Below are positions 8,205-16,907 of a stretch of DNA of 64,000 nucleotides, piece by piece. Numbering within the stretch: position 1 is the first letter of the stretch; each line of letters begins with the position of its first letter. The stretch comes from Mesorhizobium loti CJ3sym (GTDB taxonomy: Bacteria; Pseudomonadota; Alphaproteobacteria; Rhizobiales; Rhizobiaceae). Where the stretch lies: NCBI RefSeq assembly GCF_000472785.1, contig NZ_AXAL01000013.1:162183-226182 (forward strand), written 5' to 3'. The notes beneath the pieces are model-generated. The model was not told where the DNA came from. It did not search any database and was given only the letters and a program-made list of their open reading frames with translations. Position numbers and translations under genes: made by a program.

Positions 8205-9392
8205 CTACAGCTTCGTCCAGGCTCCATTCGTCTTCGAAGACTTGACGCAGGCCTCGATGAAGGCCATGCCCTCGACGCCATCCTGGATGGTCGGGAAGAC
8301 GACATCCTTTGCCGGCTTGCCACCCTTCTTGCGTGCTGCGCGGATTGCCCGCGCTGCTTCCTGATAGATGTTGGCAAAACCTTCGAGATAGCCCTCCGGA
8401 TGGCCCGACGGCACGCGGCTGACACGGCCCGCCACCGGCAACGAGCCGGCGCCGTTGCGGGTGAGCAGCTGTTTCGGTTGGCCGAATGGTGTGTACCAGA
8501 GATAGTTCGGATCGGCCTGCACCCATTCCAGCCCGCCCTTGGACCCATAGATGCGCAGCTTCAGTCCGTTCTCGTGGCCTGGCGCCACCTGGCTCGCCCA
8601 GATCATGCCCTTGGCCGGATGCGCCTTGCCTGCCGCCTTGAAGCGCAGCATGACGTTGACATTGTCGTCCAACTGCCGGCCCGGCACGAAGGCGTCGAGA
8701 TCGGCCGACAGCGAATCGAGTTCAAGCCCGGATACGAAGCGCGCCAGATTGTAGGCATGCGTGCCGATATCGCCCAGCGCGCCGCCCGCGCCCGCCTGTT
8801 TCGGATCGGAGCGCCACGCCGCCTGCTTCTGGCCGGTGGCGGCGAGATCCTCAGTCAGCCAGTCCTGCGGGTACTCAGATTGCACGATGCGGATGTCGCC
8901 AAGTTGCCCCTTGGCCACCATCTCGCGCGCCTGGCGGATCATCGGATAGGCGGTGTAGTTGTGGGTCAGCACGAACACCTTGCCGGTCTTCTCGACGATC
9001 GCCGCGAGCTTCTTCGCCTCGGCCAGCGTCGTCGCCAGCGGCTTGTCGCAGATCACATGAATGCCGGCCTCTAGAAAGGCCTTGGCTGCGGGCACGTGCA
9101 CATTGTTGGGCGTGACAATGGCCACCGCCTCGATGCCGTCGGGGCGCTTGGCCTCGGCCTTGGCCATCTCGGCATAGGACGCATAGCTGCGATCCGGATC
9201 GAGCCCGAGTTCGGCGGCCGAAGCCTTGGCACGCTCGGGATTGGCCGACAGCGCGCCGGCCACCAGCACGAAATCATTGTCCATGCGCGCCGCGATGCGG
9301 TGCACCGCACCGATGAAGGCGCCTTGCCCGCCACCCACCATGCCATAGCGGATCGGGCCGCCTCCCGTTTCCGACTTCGATGCACCAACCAT
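8205..9392 (-). CDS. Gfo/Idh/MocA family oxidoreductase
   Basis: 395-aa NAD(P)-dependent sugar dehydrogenase. The N-terminal Rossmann domain shows GMVGGGQGAFIG at about 17-28, then the family motif ICDKPLA (about 112), and the C-terminal substrate domain has the GDIGTHAYNLARF stretch with the usual catalytic His. Such enzymes oxidise or reduce sugars, inositols or sugar acids. GGAG about 6-9 bases upstream of the ATG supports the start. It is the middle gene of a minus-strand set: isomerase, this gene, isomerase, with 11 bp to the upstream gene, so it is very likely co-transcribed. Confidence 0.9.
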   Translation of the reverse strand: MVGASKSETGGGPIRYGMVGGGQGAFIGAVHRIAARMDNDFVLVAGALSANPERAKASAAELGLDPDRSYASYAEMAKAEAKRPDGIEAVAIVTPNNVHVPAAKAFLEAGIHVICDKPLATTLAEAKKLAAIVEKTGKVFVLTHNYTAYPMIRQAREMVAKGQLGDIRIVQSEYPQDWLTEDLAATGQKQAAWRSDPKQAGAGGALGDIGTHAYNLARFVSGLELDSLSADLDAFVPGRQLDDNVNVMLRFKAAGKAHPAKGMIWASQVAPGHENGLKLRIYGSKGGLEWVQADPNYLWYTPFGQPKQLLTRNGAGSLPVAGRVSRVPSGHPEGYLEGFANIYQEAARAIRAARKKGGKPAKDVVFPTIQDGVEGMAFIEACVKSSKTNGAWTKL

Positions 9393-9403
9393 GTTCTTCT
9401 CCG

Positions 9404-10465
9404 CTAGATTCCCATCATGCCGCGCAGCACTTTCTTGTCCGTCGCGCCGCCGGCGAAATCGTCGAATGCCTTTTCCGTCACCCGGATGATGTGGTGCTGG
9501 ATGAAAGGCGCACCCTCTGCCGCGCCGTCTTCAGGATGCTTCAGGCAGCACTCCCATTCCAGCACCGCCCAGGAATCATAATTGTACTGCGTCAGCTTGG
9601 AGAAGATGCCGCCGAAATCCACCTGCCCGTCGCCGAGCGAACGGAAACGGCCGGCGCGATTGGTCCAGCTCTGGTAGCCGGAATAGACGCCTTGCCGCCC
9701 GGTCGGATTGAACTCGGCGTCCTTGACGTGAAAGGCCTTGATGCGCTCGTGATAGATGTCAATGAATTCGAGATAGTCGAGCTGCTGCAACAGGAAGTGC
9801 GACGGGTCGTAATTGATGTTGCAGCGCTTGTGGCCACCGACCGCGTCGAGGAACATCTCGAACGTGGCGCCGTCGAACACGTCCTCGCCGGGATGGATTT
9901 CGTAGCCGACATCGACGCCATTGTCCTCGTAGATATCGAGGATCGGCTTCCAGCGCTTGCCAAGCTCGGCAAAGGCCTCCTCGACCAGGCCGGCCGGCCG
10001 CTGCGGCCAGGGGTAGAGATAGGGGAAGGCCAGTGCGCCGGGGAAGGAGACCGAGGCATTGAGCCCGAGGTTGCGCGACGCCTTGGCGCCGAACTTCATC
10101 TGTTCGACCGCCCATTTCTGCCGCGCCTTGGGATTGTTGTGGACCGACGCCGGCGCAAAGCCGTCGAACTGCGCGTCATAGGCCGGATGCACCGCCACCA
10201 ACTGCCCCTGCAGATGCGTCGACAATTCGGTGATCTCGACGCCGGCGTCCGCACAGATGCCTTTCACCTCGTCGCAATAGGTTTTGGAAGAAGCCGCCTT
10301 CTTGAGGTCGAACAGCCGCGCATCCCAGGTCGGGATCTGCACGCCCTTGTAGCCGAGACCGGCGGCCCATTTGGTGATCGAGGCCAGCGAATTGAATGGC
10401 GCTGCATCACCCGCGAACTGCGCCAGAAACAGTCCAGGGCCCTTCATTGTCGTCGGCATCGGCAT
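9404..10465 (-). CDS. TIM-barrel sugar isomerase/epimerase family protein
   Basis: 353-aa xylose-isomerase-like barrel, longer than the two related proteins nearby. Metal-site motifs are visible: GYEIHPGEDVFDG (His/Glu), NINYDPSHFLLQ (Asp/His), IKAFHVKDAEF (His) and YDSWAVLEWECC (Glu). It probably isomerises or epimerises a sugar or oxidised cyclitol that the adjacent Gfo/Idh/MocA enzyme makes or uses. It is the first gene of the minus-strand set and faces a divergent promoter region with two TGGTNNNACCA sites. Exact activity is unknown. ATG 10459 is another possible start. Confidence 0.82.
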   Translation of the reverse strand: MPMPTTMKGPGLFLAQFAGDAAPFNSLASITKWAAGLGYKGVQIPTWDARLFDLKKAASSKTYCDEVKGICADAGVEITELSTHLQGQLVAVHPAYDAQFDGFAPASVHNNPKARQKWAVEQMKFGAKASRNLGLNASVSFPGALAFPYLYPWPQRPAGLVEEAFAELGKRWKPILDIYEDNGVDVGYEIHPGEDVFDGATFEMFLDAVGGHKRCNINYDPSHFLLQQLDYLEFIDIYHERIKAFHVKDAEFNPTGRQGVYSGYQSWTNRAGRFRSLGDGQVDFGGIFSKLTQYNYDSWAVLEWECCLKHPEDGAAEGAPFIQHHIIRVTEKAFDDFAGGATDKKVLRGMMGI

Positions 10466-10563
10466 CCTCCCTCATTGTGTCGCGACCAAGCATAGCGCCG
10501 ATTGGAAGCAGGGCCAGCCATTTTGGTCTTTTCGCACCGGGCGCTTTGCGGGCACTGCCATTC

Positions 10564-10574
10564 TGGTATTACCA
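10564..10574. promoter_or_regulatory. FadR/GntR-type operator (TGGTATTACCA)
   Basis: A perfect TGGT-N3-ACCA inverted repeat, the core recognised by FadR-subfamily GntR proteins. The identical 11-mer recurs at 27288-27298 before an ABC importer. Confidence 0.7.
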
Positions 10575-10743
10575 AATAGGGGAATTTGGTCAAGCCTCGC
10601 AATGCATCGCCAAAGCCATCGGTATATCCGACGGATCGGCATATATTGCAATATAATCAACGGAATAATTCGCACAAAAAGTTGCGGCGCCCCACTTCTT
10701 GCCGTTCCCGGGAATTTGCTGTAGACCTCGCTTCAGGCCCAAT

Positions 10744-10754
10744 TGGTCGAACCA
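10744..10754. promoter_or_regulatory. FadR/GntR-type operator (TGGTCGAACCA)
   Basis: A perfect TGGT-N3-ACCA inverted repeat lying about 110 bp before the plus-strand epimerase gene. The same 11-mer occurs at 27464-27474. Confidence 0.7.
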
Positions 10755-10861
10755 GTTTGCGAGAAAAAGGCTGGGGATGCCTTGGGGAGGAACCCTTGCG
10801 TCGTCTTTCGGCGATGCATGTCGCAGGCAAACCATACGGACGAATTTGGGAAGGACAGACC

Positions 10862-11749
10862 ATGCATCTTTCGACGCACAACTGGATGCGCGCGGAACCG
10901 TTGGAGGTGACGCTGAAGCGCATCAAGAAGTTCGGCTATGAGTCGATCGAGATTTCCGGCGAGCCCGAGCAATACAAGACCAAGGAAACGCGGGCGCTCT
11001 TGAAGGAGCATGGCATCCGTTGCTGGGGCGCGGTGACCTTGATGCTGGGCGAACGCAACCTTGCCGCCAGGAACCAGGGCCAGCGCGAGCGCTCCGTGCA
11101 GTACGTCAAGGACGTGCTGACCATGGTCAGCGAGCTCGACGGCGAGATCATCACGCTCGTCCCCGCGACGGTCGGCAAGGTGGTGCCTGATGGCACTGAG
11201 GAAGAGGAATGGAAGTGGGTGGTCGACGCGACCCGCGAGTGTTTCACCCACGCCAAGAAGGTCGGCGTCAAGATTGCCGTCGAGCCACTGAACCGCTTCG
11301 AGACCTATCTGTTCAACCGCGGCGCCCAGGCGCTGGCGCTGGCCGACGCGGTCAGCCCCGAATGCGGCGTCTGCCTCGACGCCTACCACATCCACATGGA
11401 GGAATTTAACGTCCACGATGCGATCCGCCAGGTCGGAAAGCGCTTGTTCGACTTCCACGTCGCCGATAACAACCGCTTCGCCGCCGGCCTTGGCCAGATT
11501 GATTGGCCCAGGATCGTCGCGACCTTGCGGGAGGTCGGTTACGACGGCGCGCTGACCAACGAGTTCGTCGCCCCGGTCGACCGCACGCCGGCGGCCCCCT
11601 ATCCCGAAATGGTCGAGCGCCACCCGGTCGATATCTCGCCCGAGCAGCTGAAGTTCATCCAGGACCACGGCTCCAGCGTGCTGACCGAGAAATTCTACAC
11701 CGACCAGATGCGCATCACCGCCGAAACGCTGCTGCCGCTGATCAAGTAG
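10862..11749 (+). CDS. TIM-barrel sugar isomerase, ketose 3-epimerase-like
   Basis: 295 aa. Metal-site motifs match the ketose 3-epimerase group: AVEPLNRFETYLFN (Glu), CLDAYHIHMEEFN (Asp and His), FDFHVADNNR (His) and GALTNEFVAP (Glu). This is the second ketose-3-epimerase-like protein in 5 kb; the one at 7139 is on the other strand. ATG 10862 is preferred because AAGGACAG precedes it and the protein then starts like its family; longer frames enter the operator region. It leads an apparent operon with the enolase-superfamily gene, gntR and the hydroxyacid dehydrogenase. Confidence 0.86.
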   Translation: MHLSTHNWMRAEPLEVTLKRIKKFGYESIEISGEPEQYKTKETRALLKEHGIRCWGAVTLMLGERNLAARNQGQRERSVQYVKDVLTMVSELDGEIITLVPATVGKVVPDGTEEEEWKWVVDATRECFTHAKKVGVKIAVEPLNRFETYLFNRGAQALALADAVSPECGVCLDAYHIHMEEFNVHDAIRQVGKRLFDFHVADNNRFAAGLGQIDWPRIVATLREVGYDGALTNEFVAPVDRTPAAPYPEMVERHPVDISPEQLKFIQDHGSSVLTEKFYTDQMRITAETLLPLIK

Positions 11750-11809
11750 TCGACTGCTTCCGGGAAATTTGCCCTTCCGCCCTGACCGGCGGCGGGGCTG
11801 GGGAAAGAC

Positions 11810-12979
11810 ATGCGCATCAAGACCGTCCAAGCCTGGTGGGTCCGCATCCCGATCGAAGCCGCGAAGCAACATCGCAGCGACTTCGGCCAGGTGACGACCT
11901 TCGACGCCGCCATCCTGCGCATCGAAACCGATGACGGGCTGGTCGGCTGGGGCGAAGGCAAGAACGCCGCCGGCAGCGCCGGCAGCTACGGCGCCCTCGT
12001 CCATATGCTGAATCACGAGGTCGGGCCGCAACTGATCGGCCGCGACCCGGCCGATATCGGCATCATCTGGGAGATGCTTTACAATGGCGTGCGCCATGAC
12101 AGCGCGGCGCGCGCCGGCCATGCCATGCCGCAGCTGGCGCGGCGCGGCATGAGCATCGCCGCCATCAGCGCCGTCGACATCGCTCTCTGGGATATTTTGG
12201 GGAAATCGCTTGGCGTGCCGGTCTGGCGGCTGCTTGGCGGCCGCAAGGTCGACCGCATGCAGGCCTATGCCTCCGGCGGCTGGGCATCCGCCGACGCCAT
12301 CGGCGAGCAGTTGAAATCCTATATCGCCAGGGGCGGGTTCAAGGCGCTGAAGATGCGGGTCGGCGCCATGGATGGCGCAGCCCACATTTCGGCCGCCCGC
12401 GTCCGCGCCGCACGGCAAGCGCTCGGTCCGGATGTCGAGCTGATGGTCGACGCCCACGGCACCTATACGGTGGCGGAGGCCAAGCGCTTCATCCATCTCG
12501 TCAACGACCTTGATCTCGCCTGGTTCGAGGAGCCTGTGATCGCCGACGACAAGCCGGGCATGGCTGAAGTACGCGCCTCGGGTGCGGTTCCGATCGCCAC
12601 CGGCGAGAGCGAGGCGACACGCTATGCCTTCCGCGACCTCGCCGTACTCAAGGCCGCCGACATCTTCCAGCCCGATCCCGCCTTTTGCGGCGGCATCAGC
12701 GAGGCGATGAAGATCGGCACCATCGCCAGCGCCTTCAATTTACGCTTTGCGCCGCATCTGTGGGCCGGCGCGCCCTGCTTCTTCGCCGGCTTGCATGTCT
12801 GCGCGGCCTCGCCGTCCAGTTTTACCGTCGAGTATTCGCTCGGCGCCAACCCGATGATCCACGATCTGATCGAAGAGACTGTCGAAGCAAAGGACGGTAT
12901 GATAGCGATCCCGGAAAGGCCGGGTCTGGGAATCACCATCTCGGAGCGATTCCTGGAGGCGCACGCGCAACGCAGTTGA
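11810..12979 (+). CDS. Mandelate racemase/muconate lactonizing family protein (sugar-acid dehydratase-like)
   Basis: 389-aa enolase-superfamily enzyme with an N-terminal capping domain (residues 1-130) and a C-terminal barrel. Catalytic and metal positions can be seen: FKALKMRVG (Lys region), MVDAHGTY (Asp), WFEEPV (Glu), TGESEATRY (Glu) and FAPHLWAG (His). Many relatives dehydrate aldonic or uronic acids. With epimerases upstream and a 2-hydroxyacid dehydrogenase downstream, a sugar-acid step is the best guess. The gene after it starts 2 bp beyond the stop. Confidence 0.87.
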   Translation: MRIKTVQAWWVRIPIEAAKQHRSDFGQVTTFDAAILRIETDDGLVGWGEGKNAAGSAGSYGALVHMLNHEVGPQLIGRDPADIGIIWEMLYNGVRHDSAARAGHAMPQLARRGMSIAAISAVDIALWDILGKSLGVPVWRLLGGRKVDRMQAYASGGWASADAIGEQLKSYIARGGFKALKMRVGAMDGAAHISAARVRAARQALGPDVELMVDAHGTYTVAEAKRFIHLVNDLDLAWFEEPVIADDKPGMAEVRASGAVPIATGESEATRYAFRDLAVLKAADIFQPDPAFCGGISEAMKIGTIASAFNLRFAPHLWAGAPCFFAGLHVCAASPSSFTVEYSLGANPMIHDLIEETVEAKDGMIAIPERPGLGITISERFLEAHAQRS

Positions 12980-12981
12980 CG

Positions 12982-13701
12982 ATGAAAGAAAAGAACCTTC
13001 TCGCGGAACTCGCAGCCTATCTCTTCTCCCATTCGGACAAGGATACGGGCCGGACGCCGTCGGAACGGGAACTGGCGGAGCATTTCGGCGTCAGTCGCGG
13101 CCAGATCCGCGAAGCGCTCGCCATCCTCGAAGCCATGCGCATCGTCGAGCGACGGGCCAAGTCCGGCATATACATCGACACCAAGCAGGCCAGCGTCGAG
13201 GCGCTGGCGCTGTTTGCCCGCGCCGGCCTGCCGCTCGATCCCTTGCAGATTTACGAGACGGTCGAATTGCGCAAAATCCACGAAATCAAGGCGGCCGAGC
13301 TTGCCTGCTCGCGCGCCACCGAGGAGAATTTCGAACGGCTGCGCGAGATCCTTAAGGCTTCCGAGGCACGCATCGCCGCCGGCGAAGGCCTGGCCAAGGA
13401 GGACCGCGAGTTCCACCTCGAGATCGTGCGCGCCACCAAGAACAGCGTCTTCCACAACATCTGCAGCGTCTACTATCTGATGGGCGAACAGCGTCTGCCG
13501 ATCTACTTCAACGATCCCGAACGCAGCGTGCGTTCGCATGCCGAGCACGTGCAGATCTACGAGGCGCTGCTGCGCCGCGACGGCAATCTCGCCCAGGCGC
13601 TGATGAGCGCCCATCTGCAAGGCGCGGAGAGCTACTGGAAGGGCCTGATCGAGGGCGGCAAGGCGGTTGCGCCCACAAGCCCGGCACTCGAAAAGGCCTG
13701 A
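12982..13701 (+). CDS. FadR-subfamily GntR transcriptional regulator
   Basis: 239 aa. The N-terminal winged helix is clear (TPSERELAEHFGVSRGQIREALAILEAMRIVERR, about residues 25-58, quoted in outline), followed by an all-helical FCD ligand domain with metal-binding-type residues (DREFHLEIVRAT, HAEHVQIYEALL). Proteins of this group bind TGGTNNNACCA-like sites. Six such sites lie in three intergenic regions of this window, two directly before this operon, so this is the prime candidate for their regulator. The probable effector is an acid intermediate of the local pathway. Confidence 0.92.
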   Translation: MKEKNLLAELAAYLFSHSDKDTGRTPSERELAEHFGVSRGQIREALAILEAMRIVERRAKSGIYIDTKQASVEALALFARAGLPLDPLQIYETVELRKIHEIKAAELACSRATEENFERLREILKASEARIAAGEGLAKEDREFHLEIVRATKNSVFHNICSVYYLMGEQRLPIYFNDPERSVRSHAEHVQIYEALLRRDGNLAQALMSAHLQGAESYWKGLIEGGKAVAPTSPALEKA

Positions 13702-13703
13702 CC

Positions 13704-14690
13704 GTGGACCAGCCAAAGATCCTGTCGACCCACCCGTTGCACCCGCGCGCCTCGGCCAAGTTGGCAGGCGCCGGCCAGCTTGTCATTGCCTCGGCGCTCG
13801 ATGCCGTCACCCTGACCAGGGAAGCCAAGGACGCCGACATCGTCATCGTGCGCGCGCACCTGCCGCCACAGCTTTTCGAGGGCGCCTGGAAGCTGAGGGC
13901 GGCTATCCGCCATGGCGCCGGGCTCGACATGATCCCGATGAAGGCGGCGACCGCAGCCGGCGTGCTGGTGGCCAACGTACCGGCGGTCAATGCGCGCTCG
14001 GTCGCCGAACACGTCATGTTCACCGCACTTGCGCTGCTGCGGCAATTCCGCAAGGTCGACCGCGACCTGCGCGCCAAGGGCTGGCTCGCCGGCCGCGAGC
14101 ACGCCAATGCCAACAGCGAGCTTGCCGGCAAGACCATCGGCATTGTCGGCCTCGGCGCCGTTGGCCAGGCCGTCGGCCATATCGCCGCGCATGGCTTCGA
14201 CCTGAAAGTAGTGGCAACGACGCGCAGCATGCAGCCTGCACCGGACAAGGTCGGCTTCCTCTCCATCGACGCGCTGGTCGAACAGAGCGACATCATCGTG
14301 CTCTGCTGTCCGCTGACCGAGGAAACACGCGGTCTCATCAGCCGCGAGCGCATCGCCCGCATGAAACCCAATGCGCTCTTGATCAACGTATCGCGCGGCC
14401 CGGTCGTCGACGATGACGCGCTGATCGAGGCCTTGCGGGAGCGCCGTATCGGCGGTGCCGCACTCGATGTGTTTTCGACGCAGCCGCTGCCGGCAAATCA
14501 TCCCTATTTCGGCTTCGACAACGTCATCATCACCCCGCATATGGCGGGGATTACCGAGGAATCGATGATGCGCATGGGCGTCGGCGCGGTGGGGGAAGCC
14601 TTGCTGGTGCTGGCGGGCAAGCTGCCGGTCAATCTGCGCAATCCCGAAGTGGTCGATCACTACCGGCAGCGGTTTCCGCTCGACATATAG
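13704..14690 (+). CDS. D-isomer-specific 2-hydroxyacid dehydrogenase
   Basis: 328 aa with GTG start, 2 bp after the gntR stop. The NAD-binding Rossmann motif is GIVGLGAVGQAVG (about 148-160). Catalytic residues are visible in NVSRGPVVDDDAL (Arg), a Glu in the following helix and ITPHMAGITEE (His). It interconverts a 2-oxoacid and a D-2-hydroxyacid, fitting a late step of the sugar-acid route encoded upstream. Relatives act on glyoxylate, hydroxypyruvate or phosphoglycerate; the substrate is not decided by the sequence. Confidence 0.9.
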   Translation: MDQPKILSTHPLHPRASAKLAGAGQLVIASALDAVTLTREAKDADIVIVRAHLPPQLFEGAWKLRAAIRHGAGLDMIPMKAATAAGVLVANVPAVNARSVAEHVMFTALALLRQFRKVDRDLRAKGWLAGREHANANSELAGKTIGIVGLGAVGQAVGHIAAHGFDLKVVATTRSMQPAPDKVGFLSIDALVEQSDIIVLCCPLTEETRGLISRERIARMKPNALLINVSRGPVVDDDALIEALRERRIGGAALDVFSTQPLPANHPYFGFDNVIITPHMAGITEESMMRMGVGAVGEALLVLAGKLPVNLRNPEVVDHYRQRFPLDI

Positions 14691-14732
14691 CGCATCGCGG
14701 TTTCGCCCCAATTCTCCGCGACGTTGAGAGCC

Positions 14733-15131
14733 ATGTCCGGTCTTCGCCTCGCATTCCTGCTTGCCGCAGCCTCGTCCATCTGCACCTTGCCGGCACTCGC
14801 CGCGACCGAGAGCAGCTATGTCTATTGTGACAACGGGCTGCGCTGCTTCAAGGCACCCTGCCCATCGAACAGCGCGCTTGATCTTGCTTCCGGCACGATC
14901 ATCAAGGGTGTGACGATAGACACCAGCGGATTGCCGCAACAAGACAAGGCGCGGCCCGACCTTTCCGATCTGCTCTTCTATGGCTCGATCGTCATTCGGG
15001 GCAGGATCGAAAGCCGCCCGGATAAAGCGACAGGCGGCATACAAGTGCAGAAAGTAATTGTCGCCAAGGCTATCGAACGGCAAGCGACGATGAAAGAACG
15101 CAACCACTGCTCATCGCGGGGATTATACTAA
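14733..15131 (+). CDS. Small secreted cysteine-containing protein of unknown function
   Basis: 132 aa. The first 23 or so residues form a Sec signal peptide (LAFLLAAASSICTLPALAA). The mature part begins SSYVYCDNGLRCFKAPCPS, a Cys/Pro motif that recalls small exported proteins of the DUF6748 kind, though I am unsure of that family. The last 40 residues are basic. It stands alone between a dehydrogenase gene and a convergent amidase gene, with only 1 bp between its stop and the amidase stop. An in-frame TTG at 14724 is a weaker start. Confidence 0.65.
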   Translation: MSGLRLAFLLAAASSICTLPALAATESSYVYCDNGLRCFKAPCPSNSALDLASGTIIKGVTIDTSGLPQQDKARPDLSDLLFYGSIVIRGRIESRPDKATGGIQVQKVIVAKAIERQATMKERNHCSSRGLY

Positions 15132-15132
15132 A

Positions 15133-16431
15133 TCATCCACCGCCAAGGAGCGCCTCGATCGCAGCAGCAATCCGCAGCAGGCGCTGGTCATGGCCGTTGC
15201 GCGCCACCAGCATCAGTCCGGCCGGTAGGGCCATGCCGGGCATCGGCAGCGAGATCGCGCAGAGGTCGAACTGGTTGGCAACCTGTGTGTTGCGCAGCAG
15301 CAGGCCTTCGATACGGTCGCGCAGTTCGGCATCCTCGGCCAGGGAAACGATGGTCGGCGCCGTCACCGGCGTGGTCGGCAGAGCCAGCATATCGACCGAC
15401 GCCAGCCGCTCATCCATGGCAGCGATGAGCGCGCGGCGGCGGCGCAGGGCCCTGATATAGACCGGCGTCGGCAGCATCGCTGCCCGCGACAAGGGCCCGC
15501 TGACATGCGGATCGACCGGCACCGATGCGCCCGTCGCCAGCCAATCGGCATGCACTTCGGCCCCTTCCATCGCAGCGATCGAGCCGCGCTTGGTGGCCGC
15601 GCGGAACTCCGCGATCATGTCGTCGATCGCCAGGTCCACAATGTGGGCGCCAGCCTTTTCGATCTTGCCGACACAATGCTCGAAGGCCTCTGCAACCTTG
15701 TCCTCCGTGTCGCCGAAAAGAACGCCGCGCGGGATGCCAATGCGAAGTCCCGCGAGCGAAATGGCCGCCAGCTCGGTCGGCACCTCGCCGGCCATCACGG
15801 CATCTGCGGCGGCACATTGCGCAACGGTTCGGGCAAGCGGCCCGATCGAGTCCAAGGTGCCAGACAGCGGAAAGGCGCCGGTCAAAGGCACACGCCGCGC
15901 CGTCGGCTTGAAGCCAACGACGCCGTTCAACGATGCGGGAATGCGGATCGACCCGCCGGTATCGGAGCCGATCGAGATGTCGCTCGTCCCCTCGCCGACG
16001 GAAACGCCGGCACCCGATGAGGAGCCACCGGGAATGCGACTGCTGTCGAGGGCATTGCCTGGCGTGCCGTAATGCATGTTGTCGCCGATCGCGGTGAAGG
16101 CGAATTCGGTCATGTTGGTCTTGCCGATGATGACAGCTCCGGCCTGACGCAACCGGCTGACGATAGCCGCGTCGCGCACGGCGGGCGTGGCAGTTCTGAG
16201 CATCAGTGAGCCAGCCGTGGTCGCCTCGCCGGCGACATCGAACAGATCCTTGATCGAGACAATGGTGCCGTCGAGCGGTCCGAGCGTCACGCCAGCCTTT
16301 TTGCGCGCATCGCTGGCATCGGCCGCGGCTCGCGCTGCCTCGGCATAGAGCTTCGTGAAGACCTTCTCGTCTCCAGCCCGATTGGCAAGACGTGACAGGA
16401 TGATTTCGAGACGATCGCGGATGGATTGCAT
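15133..16431 (-). CDS. Amidase signature family protein
   Basis: 432 aa. The Ser-cisSer-Lys triad can be located: Lys61 (VSIKDLFDVAG), the GGSSSG loop at about 135-140, and Ser161 in GSDTGGSIRIPASLNG. It hydrolyses an amide, probably a small carboxamide, in the cytoplasm. There is no signal peptide and it is not followed by gatB or gatC, so it is unlikely to be the tRNA amidotransferase subunit. No obvious operon partner is present. Confidence 0.9.
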   Translation of the reverse strand: MQSIRDRLEIILSRLANRAGDEKVFTKLYAEAARAAADASDARKKAGVTLGPLDGTIVSIKDLFDVAGEATTAGSLMLRTATPAVRDAAIVSRLRQAGAVIIGKTNMTEFAFTAIGDNMHYGTPGNALDSSRIPGGSSSGAGVSVGEGTSDISIGSDTGGSIRIPASLNGVVGFKPTARRVPLTGAFPLSGTLDSIGPLARTVAQCAAADAVMAGEVPTELAAISLAGLRIGIPRGVLFGDTEDKVAEAFEHCVGKIEKAGAHIVDLAIDDMIAEFRAATKRGSIAAMEGAEVHADWLATGASVPVDPHVSGPLSRAAMLPTPVYIRALRRRRALIAAMDERLASVDMLALPTTPVTAPTIVSLAEDAELRDRIEGLLLRNTQVANQFDLCAISLPMPGMALPAGLMLVARNGHDQRLLRIAAAIEALLGGG

Positions 16432-16541
16432 GTCGATGTCGGACTCCGCCAGGATGCAACGTCTTTAAGGCAAGCAGCCGATTTGGCCTGCGGAACGGAT
16501 AACCCGGCCAGCGTGCCTTTGCACCTGCCAGCGATAGGAAG

Positions 16542-16895
16542 ATGCTGATGCTGTACAAAGGCAGCTGCCATTGCGGCAAGGTCGCGTTCGAATTCAAGGC
16601 GGACCTGACCGGCGCCATCCGGTGCAATTGTTCGATCTGTTCGCGCAAGGGCGCTTTGCTGAGTGCCATCCCGCACGGGAGCCTGACGGTCCTGGCCTGG
16701 GGCGACGACCTGGGCACCTACGCCTTCGGCAATCACGCGATGGCGCACCGCTTCTGCTGCACTTGCGGCATCCACCCTTTCGCCGAGGATGTCCGCGAAG
16801 GCGGTGAACGCAACGCCTACGTCAATCTCAACTGCGTCGCCGATCTCGACCCGTCCACCCTGTCGGTCTTCGATTTCGACGGCCGCTCGGCCTGA
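16542..16895 (+). CDS. GFA/CENP-V-like zinc protein
   Basis: 117 aa with the full cysteine set of the glutathione-dependent formaldehyde-activating enzyme fold: GSCHCGKVAFEF near the start, RCNCSICSRKGAL around 28-40, and FCCTCGIHPF around 71-80. These cysteines bind structural and catalytic zinc. Many members are annotated as formaldehyde-activating, but most have unknown substrates. It is a single-gene unit. The start could also be Met at 16548. Confidence 0.88.
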   Translation: MLMLYKGSCHCGKVAFEFKADLTGAIRCNCSICSRKGALLSAIPHGSLTVLAWGDDLGTYAFGNHAMAHRFCCTCGIHPFAEDVREGGERNAYVNLNCVADLDPSTLSVFDFDGRSA

Positions 16896-16907
16896 AGCAA
16901 TTTTGCC

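Larger units (their letters stand above)
10466..10861. promoter_or_regulatory. Divergent promoter region with two operator sites
   Basis: A 396-bp gap between divergent sugar-isomerase genes. It holds TGGTATTACCA at 10564-10574 and TGGTCGAACCA at 10744-10754, centres 180 bp apart, plus an AT-rich stretch with the 12-bp palindrome ATATTGCAATAT (10643-10654) and TATAAT at 10652-10657. No coding potential is convincing here. Confidence 0.75.

Noticed and set aside
10733..12496. A 587-codon open frame on the minus strand
   Set aside because: It is the shadow of the epimerase and enolase-superfamily genes in high-GC DNA; the translation is rich in D, H, G and R and shows no domain.
13632..15107. 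A 491-codon minus-strand open frame
   Set aside because: It runs antisense to the 2-hydroxyacid dehydrogenase, whose motifs are clear, and has the same shadow composition.
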